Positions 7,868-15,458 are shown, numbered from the stretch's first letter. The stretch: 36,972 nucleotides of DNA from JBBQKG01 sp038326655 (GCA_038326655.1 JBBQKG010000028.1:1-36972), one strand, 5' to 3'. Notes: generated from the sequence alone by a model not told the origin. A program made the numbers and translations.

Positions 7868-8628
7868 GGCCGGCAGATCGCGAGCAGGTCGAGCGCGCGC
7901 TCCAGTGGACCCGGCCGAAGCGCAAAGTCGCGCTCGTCGATCGCCGGGACGAACCGGCCGTAGAAGGGCCTGGTGAGGCGCACTGCAGGGTGCACCCGGT
8001 CCCACCCGGCGCGGATTGCCAGCTCGTGCAACCGCAACTTGCGGGCGTGGAACAGCCCGAGCATCTCGACGCTTCCGAAGGCCGGCTCGACGAGCGCCGA
8101 GAACTCGCCGGGCGCATACTCGCGCACGTGCCACGGATTGCCGGAGCGCTCCGCGCCGGGCGGCGCAAGCGTGAGGCGATTCGGGGTGCTGACGTACGCG
8201 ACGCCGTGCGGAGCCAGCAGGGACGCGTAGCGCTCGAGCAGCCGCTGTGGCTCCTCGACGTGCTCGATCGTCTGGAGGAACACGATCGCGTCGTAGGGAG
8301 CGCCGTCATCGAACTGCTCCACCAGCGCATGCTCGAACGCGAGGTTCGAAGCCCGGTAGCGCAGGCGCGCATGCTCGTGTGCCTCCGGGTTTGCGTCCAC
8401 CCCCACGACCGAGGCGGCGGTCTGAGCGAGCATTGCGGCGCCGTAGCCCTCCCCACACGCCATGTCGACGACCCGGCCGCCGGCCCGGCGTGCCGCGATC
8501 CAGCGGTAGACGGCGAGATGGCGCCGGAACCAGTAGTTCTCTTCCGGCACGTCGGGAAGCGTGCGCTCACCGGTGAGCTCCAAGGGCGGCACGCCTGCGG
8601 GCTGATTCTGCTGCACGTAGGCCTTCAC
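7864..8628 (-). CDS. Class I SAM-dependent methyltransferase (Rv3030-like position)
   Basis: 254 residues from the GTG at 8628. Motif I is VVDMACGEGYGAA at about 53-65, then VVGVDANPEA, and FLQTIEHVEEP as motif IV, followed by STPNRLT. The N-terminal block LTGERTLPDVPEENYWFRRHLA is distinctive and conserved in relatives next to GH57 genes. It is the first gene of the operon with the branching enzyme and GT4 enzyme, the place held in mycobacteria by Rv3030, a proposed sugar O-methyltransferase of methylglucose lipopolysaccharide synthesis. A frame extension upstream to 8706 would run through the promoter region and into the divergent gene, so it is rejected. Substrate not proven. Confidence 0.87.
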   Translation of the reverse strand: MKAYVQQNQPAGVPPLELTGERTLPDVPEENYWFRRHLAVYRWIAARRAGGRVVDMACGEGYGAAMLAQTAASVVGVDANPEAHEHARLRYRASNLAFEHALVEQFDDGAPYDAIVFLQTIEHVEEPQRLLERYASLLAPHGVAYVSTPNRLTLAPPGAERSGNPWHVREYAPGEFSALVEPAFGSVEMLGLFHARKLRLHELAIRAGWDRVHPAVRLTRPFYGRFVPAIDERDFALRPGPLERALDLLAICRP

Positions 8629-8640
8629 AGAGGGGCGGCG

Positions 8641-8648
8641 AGTATATT
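8641..8648. promoter_or_regulatory. Overlapping divergent -10 hexamers
   Basis: On the plus strand TATATT (8643-8648) lies 8 nt before the GTG at 8657. On the minus strand TATACT (8646-8641) lies 12 nt before the GTG at 8628. The two hexamers overlap by four bases in a 28-bp gap between divergent methyltransferase genes, so both transcripts should be leaderless or nearly so, and the two promoters should compete for polymerase. Confidence 0.6.
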
Positions 8649-8656
8649 CGCGCGTC

Positions 8657-9577
8657 GTGGCGACGTCGCAGCGAACCCTCTCGAGCGCGGAGATCCGCGA
8701 CGCCAACGTCCGCTACCACGACGCGGCCGCCCGCGGCTACGACTCGAAGTGGGCGATCGACTACGGCGACATCGGCGGCGGGCAGGTCGAGGCCAAGTTG
8801 CAGAAGGCGCTCGGCGAGCCGCCACACCGCTATGAGCGCATGCTCGAGATCGGCGCGGGCACCGGCTACTTCTCTCTCAACCTGCTGCGCCGCGGGATCG
8901 TCGGCGCCGCGACCGCGACGGACATCTCTCCCGGCATGCTCGACGTCTTGCAGAAAACCGCGGGCGAGCTCGGCATCCAGGTCGAGACCGTGACGGGGGA
9001 CGCCGAGCGTCTCTCCTTCCCCGACCGGTCTTTCGATCTCGTGCTCGGCCACGCGGTGCTGCATCACCTTCCCCACCTCTCCACCGCGCTGTGGGAGTGC
9101 GCGCGCGTGCTCGCTCCGGGCGGAACGCTGGTCTTCATGGGCGAGCCGTCACGGCACGGCGACCGGATCGCCGCGCTGCCGAAGCGCATCGGCCTGCTCG
9201 CCGCGCCGGCGTGGCGGCGGCTCGTGGGAGCGCGGGCCCGCAACGGCTCATCACCCTCGGACCCGACCGGCGAGGAACGGCTGGAGGGGCTCGTGGACGT
9301 GCACACGTTCACGCCGGGCGACCTGCGCCGGCTCGCCGAAGGGGCGGGCTTCACCGACGTCCGCGTAACTGGCGAGGAGCTGCTCGCAAATGCCTACGGG
9401 TGGGTGCTGCGCACGCTCGAGGCCCAGGTCGAGCCCGAAACCGTGCCGCTGCGCTGGCACAGGTTCGCTTTCCGCAGCTACCTGCTGTTGCAGCGGGTGG
9501 ACGACCGCCTGCTCGAGCCACGGCTGCCGGCAAGTCTCTTCTACAACCTGCTGATCTCGGCCCGTAAGCGCTCCTAA
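8657..9577 (+). CDS. Class I SAM-dependent methyltransferase (Methyltransf_11 type)
   Basis: 306 residues. Motif I MLEIGAGTGYFSLNL is near residues 62-76, TATDISPGMLDVL gives the acidic loop that holds the SAM ribose, GDAERLSFPDRSFDLVLG is motif II/III, and HAVLHHLPHLSTAL and VLAPGGTLVFMGEP complete the Rossmann core. The C-terminal 120 residues (FTPGDLRRLAEGAGF and on) form the usual substrate lid plus an extra helical tail. GTG start, no Shine-Dalgarno, with TATATT 8 nt upstream. Divergent from the glucan operon's methyltransferase with a shared promoter region, so it may belong to the same pathway. Small-molecule, sugar or lipid substrate cannot be decided. Confidence 0.88.
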   Translation: MATSQRTLSSAEIRDANVRYHDAAARGYDSKWAIDYGDIGGGQVEAKLQKALGEPPHRYERMLEIGAGTGYFSLNLLRRGIVGAATATDISPGMLDVLQKTAGELGIQVETVTGDAERLSFPDRSFDLVLGHAVLHHLPHLSTALWECARVLAPGGTLVFMGEPSRHGDRIAALPKRIGLLAAPAWRRLVGARARNGSSPSDPTGEERLEGLVDVHTFTPGDLRRLAEGAGFTDVRVTGEELLANAYGWVLRTLEAQVEPETVPLRWHRFAFRSYLLLQRVDDRLLEPRLPASLFYNLLISARKRS

Positions 9578-9595
9578 ACGGCGTTCGCACCGGCG

Positions 9596-9601
9596 TACAC
9601 T
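9596..9601 (+). promoter_or_regulatory. -10-like hexamer for a leaderless LON-domain gene
   Basis: TACACT lies 7 nt before the GTG at 9609. No purine-rich ribosome site is present in the 31-bp gap after the methyltransferase stop, so the gene is probably transcribed on its own from a start point at the initiation codon. Confidence 0.5.
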
Positions 9602-9608
9602 TGCCCCG

Positions 9609-10229
9609 GTGGCACAGCTGAACGACTTTCCGCTCTTTCCCCTGCCGATCGTGCTCCTCCCGAGCGAGGTCGTGCCGCTGCACATCTTCGAGGACCGCTA
9701 CAAGGAGATGGTCGGCCGCTGTCTCGACCAGCACAGCGAGTTCGGGATCGTCTGGCTCGCCGACGACGGCCTGAAGGAGATCGGCTGCAGCGCCCAGATC
9801 GCCGAGGTGCTCGAGCAAGCGCCCGACGGCCGCATGAACATCCTGATCCGCGGCACGAGCCCGTTCCGGCTGATCACCCGCCAGGAGGACTTCGCCTACC
9901 CGGCCGGCTCGGTCGAGCTACTCGACGACGGCCCTCCGGAGGTCGAGGAAGAGGTCGGCGAGGAGGCCAGGGAGCGCTACGCCGACCTGCTCGAGCAGAT
10001 CACCGACGAACGCCCCGACGCCGGCGCGCTGTCTGCGCTGAGCGCATACGAGATGGCGGCGAGCGTCGAGATCGATTCCGAGCTGAAGCAGGGTCTACTC
10101 GAGCTGCGCTCGGAGGAGGAGCGGCTCCGCATGCTCGCGCTGCTCTTCAAGGACGGCATCGCGACACTCGAGCGCGCGCGAAAGATCGCCGACCGCGCGC
10201 ACACCAACGGCAAGGTATCCCTGCAATAG
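9609..10229 (+). CDS. Stand-alone LON substrate-binding domain protein
   Basis: 206 residues. It opens with FPLFPLPIVLLPSEVVPLHIFEDRYKEMV in segments typical of the N-terminal domain of Lon protease, continues with a beta barrel (GRMNILIRGTSPFRL) and ends in a helical bundle. There is no AAA+ ATPase or protease domain, so this is the free LON-domain family found widely in bacteria. The full-length Lon domain recognises substrates; the role of the single-domain proteins is not established. GTG start with a -10 hexamer 7 nt upstream. Convergent with the gamma-glutamyltransferase gene, with a strong dyad in the 57-bp gap. Confidence 0.9.
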   Translation: MAQLNDFPLFPLPIVLLPSEVVPLHIFEDRYKEMVGRCLDQHSEFGIVWLADDGLKEIGCSAQIAEVLEQAPDGRMNILIRGTSPFRLITRQEDFAYPAGSVELLDDGPPEVEEEVGEEARERYADLLEQITDERPDAGALSALSAYEMAASVEIDSELKQGLLELRSEEERLRMLALLFKDGIATLERARKIADRAHTNGKVSLQ

Positions 10230-10231
10230 AC

Positions 10232-10280
10232 CCGACGATCTGCTTGCAGATCGTCGGCGCTTTCCTGCTTGCAGATCGTC
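10232..10280. terminator. Bidirectional terminator dyad with an extra half-copy
   Basis: A perfect 12-bp inverted repeat (CCGACGATCTGC at 10232-10243 against GCAGATCGTCGG at 10246-10257) sits between the two convergent genes. The 16-bp segment CTGCTTGCAGATCGTC at 10240-10255 is repeated exactly at 10265-10280, so the left arm has two possible right partners. A short pyrimidine run CTTTCCT follows the first stem on the plus strand. Most likely a shared terminator. Confidence 0.7.
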
Positions 10281-10286
10281 AGCCTT

Positions 10287-11870
10287 CTATGTGACCACGG
10301 CCGCTCCGCCGCGGCGCGGATCGCCGGCGCCGGACAGCTCGCCCGAGACCGGATCGCGCTTCGCCGCCTGGGTGCCGCCGAAGAAAAGGTTCAGCCCCCG
10401 CCAGCGCACCGTGTTGTAGCCGCGCCGCTCCAGCTCGTCGAGCGCCGCCGGGTCGAAGCCCGGCTCGGCATGAAGGACGCCGTGCTCGTAGTGCAGCCGC
10501 CCCGCGCGGATCGCCTCCGTCACGGTCTTCTCCTGGTCGACCACGTATCGGATCACCTGCAGGATCGCCGAGCGCAGCCGGTTGGAGCCGGCGCTGCCGA
10601 CCGTGAGCTCGATCTGGCCGTCCTTCAGCACCAGCGTCGGCGACATCATGCTGGTGACGCGCGTCCCGGGCTCGTGCATGTGGTAGCCGAGCGGGTTGAG
10701 GTCCTCCTCGCCGAGCATGTTGTTCAGGTGGATTCCGGTCCCCGGAACCAGTACGCCCGACCCGGTCCCGTTGGAGCACGTCACGCTCGCCGCGTTGCCG
10801 TCGCCGTCGAGCACCGAGATGTGGGTGGTCGAGCCGAGCGCGTCGCCCGTGCCGGCGCCCTGGCCCGCGCGTGCGCCCGCCAGGCGCTCCACCATGTGCG
10901 CCAGCGCCTCGTCGATGTGCGGGCCGGAGAGGAAGCGCTCCGCGAAACCGTCCTCGTGCAGCGCGCGGTTGAAGTCGACGCCCGCGCGCACGTGGTTGGC
11001 CTCCTCCATCACCTCCGCCAGCAGTGCCAGCCCGTCCGCGCTTGCGGGCGGCACCGCGCTTCCCGCCCGCTCCAGCAGGTCGAGCGCGAACGCGATCAGG
11101 ACCCCGCCGGACGACGGCGGCGCGTTGGTCAGGACCTCGCGCCCGCGGTAGCGGGCGGTGACAGGCTCGCGCTCGATCACCCGGTAACGCGCGAGGTCCT
11201 CGGCGGACAGCAGGCCGCCGCGCTCGCAGACCCAGTCGCAGATGCGCGCGGCCGTCTCGCCCCGGTAGATCGACGCCGGCCCTTCCACGGCGAGCCGCTC
11301 GAGCGCGTCGGCGAGATCGGGGAAGCAGAAGAGGTCGCCGGCTTCGAGCAGGCGTCCCTCCGGCGCGTAGAGATCGCGGGACTCCGGGAAAAGGGTCACG
11401 ATCGGCTCGAGGATCGAGAACAGATAGCCCTGCTCGGGCGTGATCCGCACACCGTCGCGGGCAGCGGCGATCGCGGGCTCGGCGAGCGCGGCGAACGGCA
11501 TCGAGCAAAGCCGCTCGGCAACCTCCCAGAGCCCGGCCGCCGTGCCCGGCACGCCGCATGAGGATGGGCCGATGTTGAACAGCTGCGTCACGTCGTCGAA
11601 GAGCACCTCGACACCGACAAGCTCGGCCCGGCGGCCGGGATCGAGCCCGCGGCCCCCCGCCTCGACGAAGAAGTCGAACAGGTGGCTCTCGCCCTGCGCC
11701 GTATGGGCGAGCAGGAACCCGCCGGCGCCGAGACCCGTGAGCGTGCTCTCGGCCGCGCAGGAGGTGAGCACCGCGCAGACCGCAGCGTCGAACGCGTTGC
11801 CGCCTTCGCGCAGGCACTGGGCGCCCGCCTCGGCGGTGACGTGGTGGCCGGCTGCGACGACGCCCTTCAT
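10287..11870 (-). CDS. ggt: Gamma-glutamyltransferase (Ntn hydrolase) without signal peptide
   Basis: 527 residues. The N-terminal part (VTAEAGAQCLREGGNAFDAA, then GLGAGGFLL) and the self-cleavage site GSTTHISVLDGDGNAASVT fit gamma-glutamyltranspeptidases; Thr348 would be the new N-terminal nucleophile of the small subunit. GSAGSNRLRSAILQVI is the conserved Gly-Ser region near the C-terminus. The enzyme would cleave gamma-glutamyl bonds as in glutathione or move the glutamyl group to acceptors. Unlike well-known secreted members, the protein starts directly at MKGVVAAGHHVTAEAG with no signal peptide, so it is probably cytosolic or a related amide hydrolase (cephalosporin-acylase-like). TACGCT lies 7 nt before the ATG, suggesting a leaderless message. 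Confidence 0.88.
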   Translation of the reverse strand: MKGVVAAGHHVTAEAGAQCLREGGNAFDAAVCAVLTSCAAESTLTGLGAGGFLLAHTAQGESHLFDFFVEAGGRGLDPGRRAELVGVEVLFDDVTQLFNIGPSSCGVPGTAAGLWEVAERLCSMPFAALAEPAIAAARDGVRITPEQGYLFSILEPIVTLFPESRDLYAPEGRLLEAGDLFCFPDLADALERLAVEGPASIYRGETAARICDWVCERGGLLSAEDLARYRVIEREPVTARYRGREVLTNAPPSSGGVLIAFALDLLERAGSAVPPASADGLALLAEVMEEANHVRAGVDFNRALHEDGFAERFLSGPHIDEALAHMVERLAGARAGQGAGTGDALGSTTHISVLDGDGNAASVTCSNGTGSGVLVPGTGIHLNNMLGEEDLNPLGYHMHEPGTRVTSMMSPTLVLKDGQIELTVGSAGSNRLRSAILQVIRYVVDQEKTVTEAIRAGRLHYEHGVLHAEPGFDPAALDELERRGYNTVRWRGLNLFFGGTQAAKRDPVSGELSGAGDPRRGGAAVVT

Positions 11871-11877
11871 GAGCGTC

Positions 11878-11883
11878 AGCGTA
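11878..11883 (-). promoter_or_regulatory. -10-like hexamer for leaderless ggt mRNA
   Basis: On the minus strand TACGCT is followed by 7 nt and then the ATG at 11870. No ribosome site separates them. It lies in the 88-bp gap after the TolB-like gene and matches the leaderless layout seen at 3253, 8643, 9596 and 35894. Confidence 0.45.
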
Positions 11884-11958
11884 GTGGCAACCTACGGGGC
11901 GAAGATTCCGTTCGAGCGCACGGCAAGGCATGAATGCGCGGCCGTGCCGAGGACCACG

Positions 11959-12957
11959 CTACTTGCCGCTGACGCACTTCCCGTTGTTGCCGTACTTATG
12001 CCTGAACGCCGGCTCGCCGAGGAATGCCTGCTCCGCCTGGCAGAACTTTGCGGCGTGCCTGAAGTCGCTGCGCCTGGGACCTTGGATCGGCTGCCAGGCG
12101 GGCCACTGGTCGTTGGCCCCGGCCGTGATCTGCGTACGCGCACTGCCATCGGCGTTGATCGTGTAGATGCCCCTCGTCGAGCACGCCGAAGGACAACCGT
12201 GCGAGAACGCCAGCTTGGTCCCGTCGGGAGACCAGGCGGACTGTCCGTCGTAGGCATCGGTGGTCAGCTTGGTCTCGACACCCGTGACCATGTCACGCGA
12301 ATAGATCCCGCCATCGTCGAACGCAAGCCTCTGGCCATCGGGCGACCACGATGGAGACGCCGCCGGAGTGTTGCTCACCTGGGTCAGCCCGGTGCCATCG
12401 GGCTTGATCGTGAAGATCCTGCTGCTGCCCGGAGTGTTCATGTCGCTGTAAAACGCGATCAGGCGACCGTCCGGCGACCAATCGGGGTCTGAGTTGACGG
12501 TAAGGCCCGAGGTCGGCAGAGACTGTGCGTTGCTGCCGTCGATGCCAATGGTGTAGAGATCCGACGGCTCGTTCAGGCAGTCGGCGCAGTAGTACCCGAG
12601 GGACACCACCAGCCTCTGAGCGTCCGGAGACCAGCCGATCCCGTCTTCGATCGCATAGCCGTAGGGGTCGGCGGCGAAGTCCAAGATCACATGGGGCTGG
12701 CTGCCGTCAGCATTGGCGATCCAGATCCTCGACCCGTCGCTGTAGGCGATCTGCCTGCCGTTGGGCGACCAGGCCGGGCTCCGGGCATTGGGGACGAGCT
12801 GCTGTGCCCCCGTGCCGTCCGGCTCGACGGTGTAGACGTTCACGGTCGCCGAGTACGCGATCTTCCCGTTCGCCCCTGGGAAGCTCGCGTGCGCGGTCGA
12901 CGCCGTCAGCAGGAGCGTAACCGCGACCACAAACGAAGTCAGAAATCGGAGCCTCAT
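11959..12957 (-). CDS. Secreted TolB-like beta-propeller with a Cys-containing C-terminal mini-domain
   Basis: 332 residues. Residues 1-24 are a signal peptide (..VVAVTLLLTASTAHA). Then come repeated propeller blades marked by SPAWSPNG, IGWSPDA, PDWSPDG, PSWSPDG, SAWSPDG and PAWQP, the WD40-like PD40 repeat of TolB-type propellers, which usually bind proteins or ligands outside the membrane. The last 38 residues leave the propeller pattern: SDFRHAAKFCQAEQAFLG, then AFRHKYGNNGKCVSGK, with two cysteines able to form a disulfide. Other cysteine pairs (YYCADC, GCPSAC) support an oxidised, exported protein. No Tol-Pal genes are near, so a cell-envelope sensor or scaffold role is only a guess. Confidence 0.82.
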   Translation of the reverse strand: MRLRFLTSFVVAVTLLLTASTAHASFPGANGKIAYSATVNVYTVEPDGTGAQQLVPNARSPAWSPNGRQIAYSDGSRIWIANADGSQPHVILDFAADPYGYAIEDGIGWSPDAQRLVVSLGYYCADCLNEPSDLYTIGIDGSNAQSLPTSGLTVNSDPDWSPDGRLIAFYSDMNTPGSSRIFTIKPDGTGLTQVSNTPAASPSWSPDGQRLAFDDGGIYSRDMVTGVETKLTTDAYDGQSAWSPDGTKLAFSHGCPSACSTRGIYTINADGSARTQITAGANDQWPAWQPIQGPRRSDFRHAAKFCQAEQAFLGEPAFRHKYGNNGKCVSGK

Positions 12958-12977
12958 CTCCCCGGCGTGGAGCCTAC

Positions 12978-12993
12978 CGCCCGTCGCCGGGCG
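12978..12993 (-). terminator. Possible terminator hairpin after ftsZ
   Basis: CGCCCG (12978-12983) and CGGGCG (12988-12993) form a 6-bp GC stem with a 4-base loop, 28 bp past the ftsZ stop and 20 bp before the TolB-like gene. There is no T-run, so it would be a U-less hairpin at best. Confidence 0.3.
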
Positions 12994-13021
12994 TCCACAA
13001 GGGGCGGATGTCCGGGCCGGC

Positions 13022-14407
13022 CTAGCCCTGGGGCACGAACTCGGGGATGTCGAAGTCCCCGGCGAGGTCGGCGACCTCGTTGCCTCGCCGCACGCGCGGC
13101 TCGCCTGCCGGCTCGCGGAACGACGAGGTCGTGCCGCGGCGCGTCGGGCGGTCGCCGTAGCCGGTTGCGACCACGGTCACCCAGCACTCGTCGCCGATCT
13201 TCTCGTCGACCATCGCGCCGAAGATGATGTTCGCGCTCGGGTGGGCCGCCTCGGCGACCGCCCGCGCGGCCTCGTTGACCTCCCACAGCGACAGCTCGGT
13301 GCCGCCGGTGATCGAGAGCAGGATCGACCGGGCGCCTTCGACGGAGGTCTCGAGCAGCGGCGATGCGACGGCCTCCTCGGCCGCCTCGATCGCCCGGCGC
13401 TCGCCGGTCGCCATGCCGATCCCGAGCAGCGCCTGGCCGGCGTCGCTCATGATCGTGCGCACGTCGGCGAAGTCGAGGTTGATGAGGCCCGGCAGCGTGA
13501 CCAGGTCGGAGATGCCCTGCACGCCCTGGCGCAGGACGTCGTCGGCGACCCGGAACGCGTCCACCATCGAGGTGCCCTTCTCGAGCACGGACAGCAACCG
13601 GTTGTTCGGGATCACGATCAAGGTGTCCACGTGCTTGGCGAGCTCGTTGATGCCCTCGTCGGCCTGAGTCCCGCGCCGTGTCCCCTCGAAGCCGAACGGC
13701 TTCGTGACGATCCCGACCGTGAGCGCACCGATCTCGCGCGCGATCCGCGCGACCACGGGTGCTGCGCCGGTGCCGGTGCCGCCGCCTGCGCCTGCCGCGA
13801 CGAACACCATGTCCGAGCCCTTCAAGAGGCTCTTGACGCGGTCGTCGTCGGCGATCGCCGACGCGTGCCCGACATTGGGGTCCGAGCCCGACCCGAGCCC
13901 GCGCGTGATCTGGGCCCCGATGTGGAGCGTCACGTCCGCACTGCTCTGCTGGAGCGATTGCAGGTCGGTGTTGACCGCGATGAACTCGACGCCTTCGACG
14001 CCTGCCTCGATCATGCGATTGACCGCGTTGACGCCGGCTCCGCCGACGCCGACGACACGCAGGACCGGCTTGTGCACCTCGCCCGGCTTCGGCAGCGCCG
14101 GCTCGTCGCGCGGGCGGTACTCGCGCGGGGACGCCGGCTCCGAGCGGGGGCGTTCGAGCACGTCGTGCGGAATGTCGTGCGAGAAGGCGGCGCTCAGGCG
14201 CTCCTTCGGGCTGGGGATGCGAGGCTGGGCGTCGTCCAGGCCAGGCTCCTGCGGAGCTGCCTCCTGGGGGCGCTCCTCCGGTGCCGGCTCTGGTCGCGGC
14301 TGTGCGCTCTCAGGCGCCTGCGCGCCCTCGGGCGCGTCGACATCGGTGCGCTTGAAGAGTTGCGAGAGCGGGCCCTCGCGCATGCTTGCTCGCTTACTGC
14401 CGGCCAT
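13022..14407 (-). CDS. ftsZ: Cell-division tubulin FtsZ with a long N-terminal extension
   Basis: 461 residues. The GTPase core starts at about residue 115 (VLRVVGVGGAGVNAVNRM). The tubulin signature GGGTGTG is at 208-214, the T7 loop NLDFADV at 310-316, and the C-terminal peptide DFDIPEFVPQ at 451-460 is the usual docking site for partners such as FtsA or SepF. The first 113 residues are extra: a short hydrophobic/basic patch (EGPLSQLFKRTD) followed by a Pro/Glu-rich, probably disordered region. Most FtsZ proteins have only about 10-15 residues before the core. The ATG at 14407 is set by a strong ribosome site AAGGAGGT 8 nt upstream, within the end of the parA gene, which it overlaps by 14 nt. 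It may be the only FtsZ or a second paralogue. Confidence 0.95.
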   Translation of the reverse strand: MAGSKRASMREGPLSQLFKRTDVDAPEGAQAPESAQPRPEPAPEERPQEAAPQEPGLDDAQPRIPSPKERLSAAFSHDIPHDVLERPRSEPASPREYRPRDEPALPKPGEVHKPVLRVVGVGGAGVNAVNRMIEAGVEGVEFIAVNTDLQSLQQSSADVTLHIGAQITRGLGSGSDPNVGHASAIADDDRVKSLLKGSDMVFVAAGAGGGTGTGAAPVVARIAREIGALTVGIVTKPFGFEGTRRGTQADEGINELAKHVDTLIVIPNNRLLSVLEKGTSMVDAFRVADDVLRQGVQGISDLVTLPGLINLDFADVRTIMSDAGQALLGIGMATGERRAIEAAEEAVASPLLETSVEGARSILLSITGGTELSLWEVNEAARAVAEAAHPSANIIFGAMVDEKIGDECWVTVVATGYGDRPTRRGTTSSFREPAGEPRVRRGNEVADLAGDFDIPEFVPQG

Positions 14408-15458
14408 TCGCAAGGACCTCCTTCGCAAGATCACGGTAGGACTCTGCCGCCACGCCGTCGGGGTCGTACTTCAGCACGGACGTGCCCTTAACCGGGGCCT
14501 CGGCGAACCGGATCGTCTTCCGGATCCGGGTCGCGAACACCTGGTCGCCGAAGTTCTCTTCGAGAATCTCGATCGCCTCCTTGGCGTGAACGGTGCGGCT
14601 ATCGACGAGGGTCGGCAGGATGCCCTCGATCTCGACGCCTGGATTGAGCTCGTCTCGGATCATCGAAAGCGTGTTCTGAAGCTGGATCAGGCCGCGCATC
14701 GACAGATACTCGCACTGCACCGGCACAATAACCTTGCTGGCGGCGGTCAGGGCGTTGATCGTCAGCAGGCCCAGGGACGGCGGTGTGTCGATGCACACGA
14801 AGTCGTAGTCCTCCAGCACGGGGCGCAGCGCCTTCTCGAGCTGCCGCTCGCGGCCGATCTTGGTGCTCATCGCGATCTCGGCGCCGGCCAGGTCGATCGA
14901 TGCGCAGGCCACGTCGATCTCGCGCTTGCGGATCACCTCCCGCAGCGAGACGTCGTTGACGAGCACGTCGTACATCGACTTGTCGACCGAGTCGGGGTCG
15001 ATCCCCTGGCTCATCGTGAGGTTGCCCTGCGGGTCCATGTCGATCGCCAGCACCCGCTTGCCCGTCTCGGCGAAGGCGACGGCGAGGTTGAGCGTCGTGG
15101 TGGTCTTGGCGACGCCGCCCTTCTGGTTGGCGAAGGCGATCACCTCGGCGCGCTTGACCTCGGGCTCGGCGGGAGGCGACGGCACCTTGGGTTGATGCTG
15201 GGGCGCAGGCGCCGGCGTGCCATTCGCCGCCGGGGCGTCCGGCTCGGGGGACGGCGCTTCGCGCGCGACCGCCGCCTCCTGCGAGAAGGCCTCCGATCCG
15301 TACACGCTTCCACCCCCTTGGTCGGCCCCGCCCGGTGGCGGAGCGCTCGGCGTCTCCTCCGGCCCGCGCGCCTCTTCGAGGCGCTCGTCTTCCGACGGAG
15401 AGTCGGCTGCACGCCCAGCGCGATACTCGGGACGCGCGAATCGCTGGAGTAAACCCAT
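14394..15458 (-). CDS. ParA/Soj-family ATPase with an N-terminal extension, in an operon with ftsZ
   Basis: 354 residues. The deviant Walker A motif KGGVAKTTT is at 113-121, preceded by AEVIAFANQ. DMDPQGNLTMSQG, the Walker B strand FVCIDTPPSLGLL and VPVQCEYLSMRGL follow, all typical of ParA/Soj partition ATPases, which dimerise on ATP and bind DNA or membrane surfaces. The first roughly 103 residues are extra: MGLLQRFARPE, then an acidic, Pro-rich low-complexity stretch. The gene's 3' end overlaps the FtsZ start and no parB lies in the window, so positioning of the division ring or of a cargo is as likely as chromosome partition. It is divergent from the Get3-like pair across 104 bp. Confidence 0.88.
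   Translation of the reverse strand: MGLLQRFARPEYRAGRAADSPSEDERLEEARGPEETPSAPPPGGADQGGGSVYGSEAFSQEAAVAREAPSPEPDAPAANGTPAPAPQHQPKVPSPPAEPEVKRAEVIAFANQKGGVAKTTTTLNLAVAFAETGKRVLAIDMDPQGNLTMSQGIDPDSVDKSMYDVLVNDVSLREVIRKREIDVACASIDLAGAEIAMSTKIGRERQLEKALRPVLEDYDFVCIDTPPSLGLLTINALTAASKVIVPVQCEYLSMRGLIQLQNTLSMIRDELNPGVEIEGILPTLVDSRTVHAKEAIEILEENFGDQVFATRIRKTIRFAEAPVKGTSVLKYDPDGVAAESYRDLAKEVLANGRQ

Noticed and set aside
8330..8360. GGTTCGAA-like tRNA T-loop sequence
   Set aside because: It lies inside the minus-strand methyltransferase coding region and no matching acceptor or anticodon stem surrounds it.
10279..11931. 550-codon alternative frame opposite and alongside ggt
   Set aside because: Arg-rich shadow of the ggt gene, which has intact catalytic motifs in the adjacent frame.
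12978..14407. FtsZ extension as an annotation artefact
   Set aside because: The strong AAGGAGGT site 8 nt before the ATG at 14407 supports the long form, so the extension is kept.
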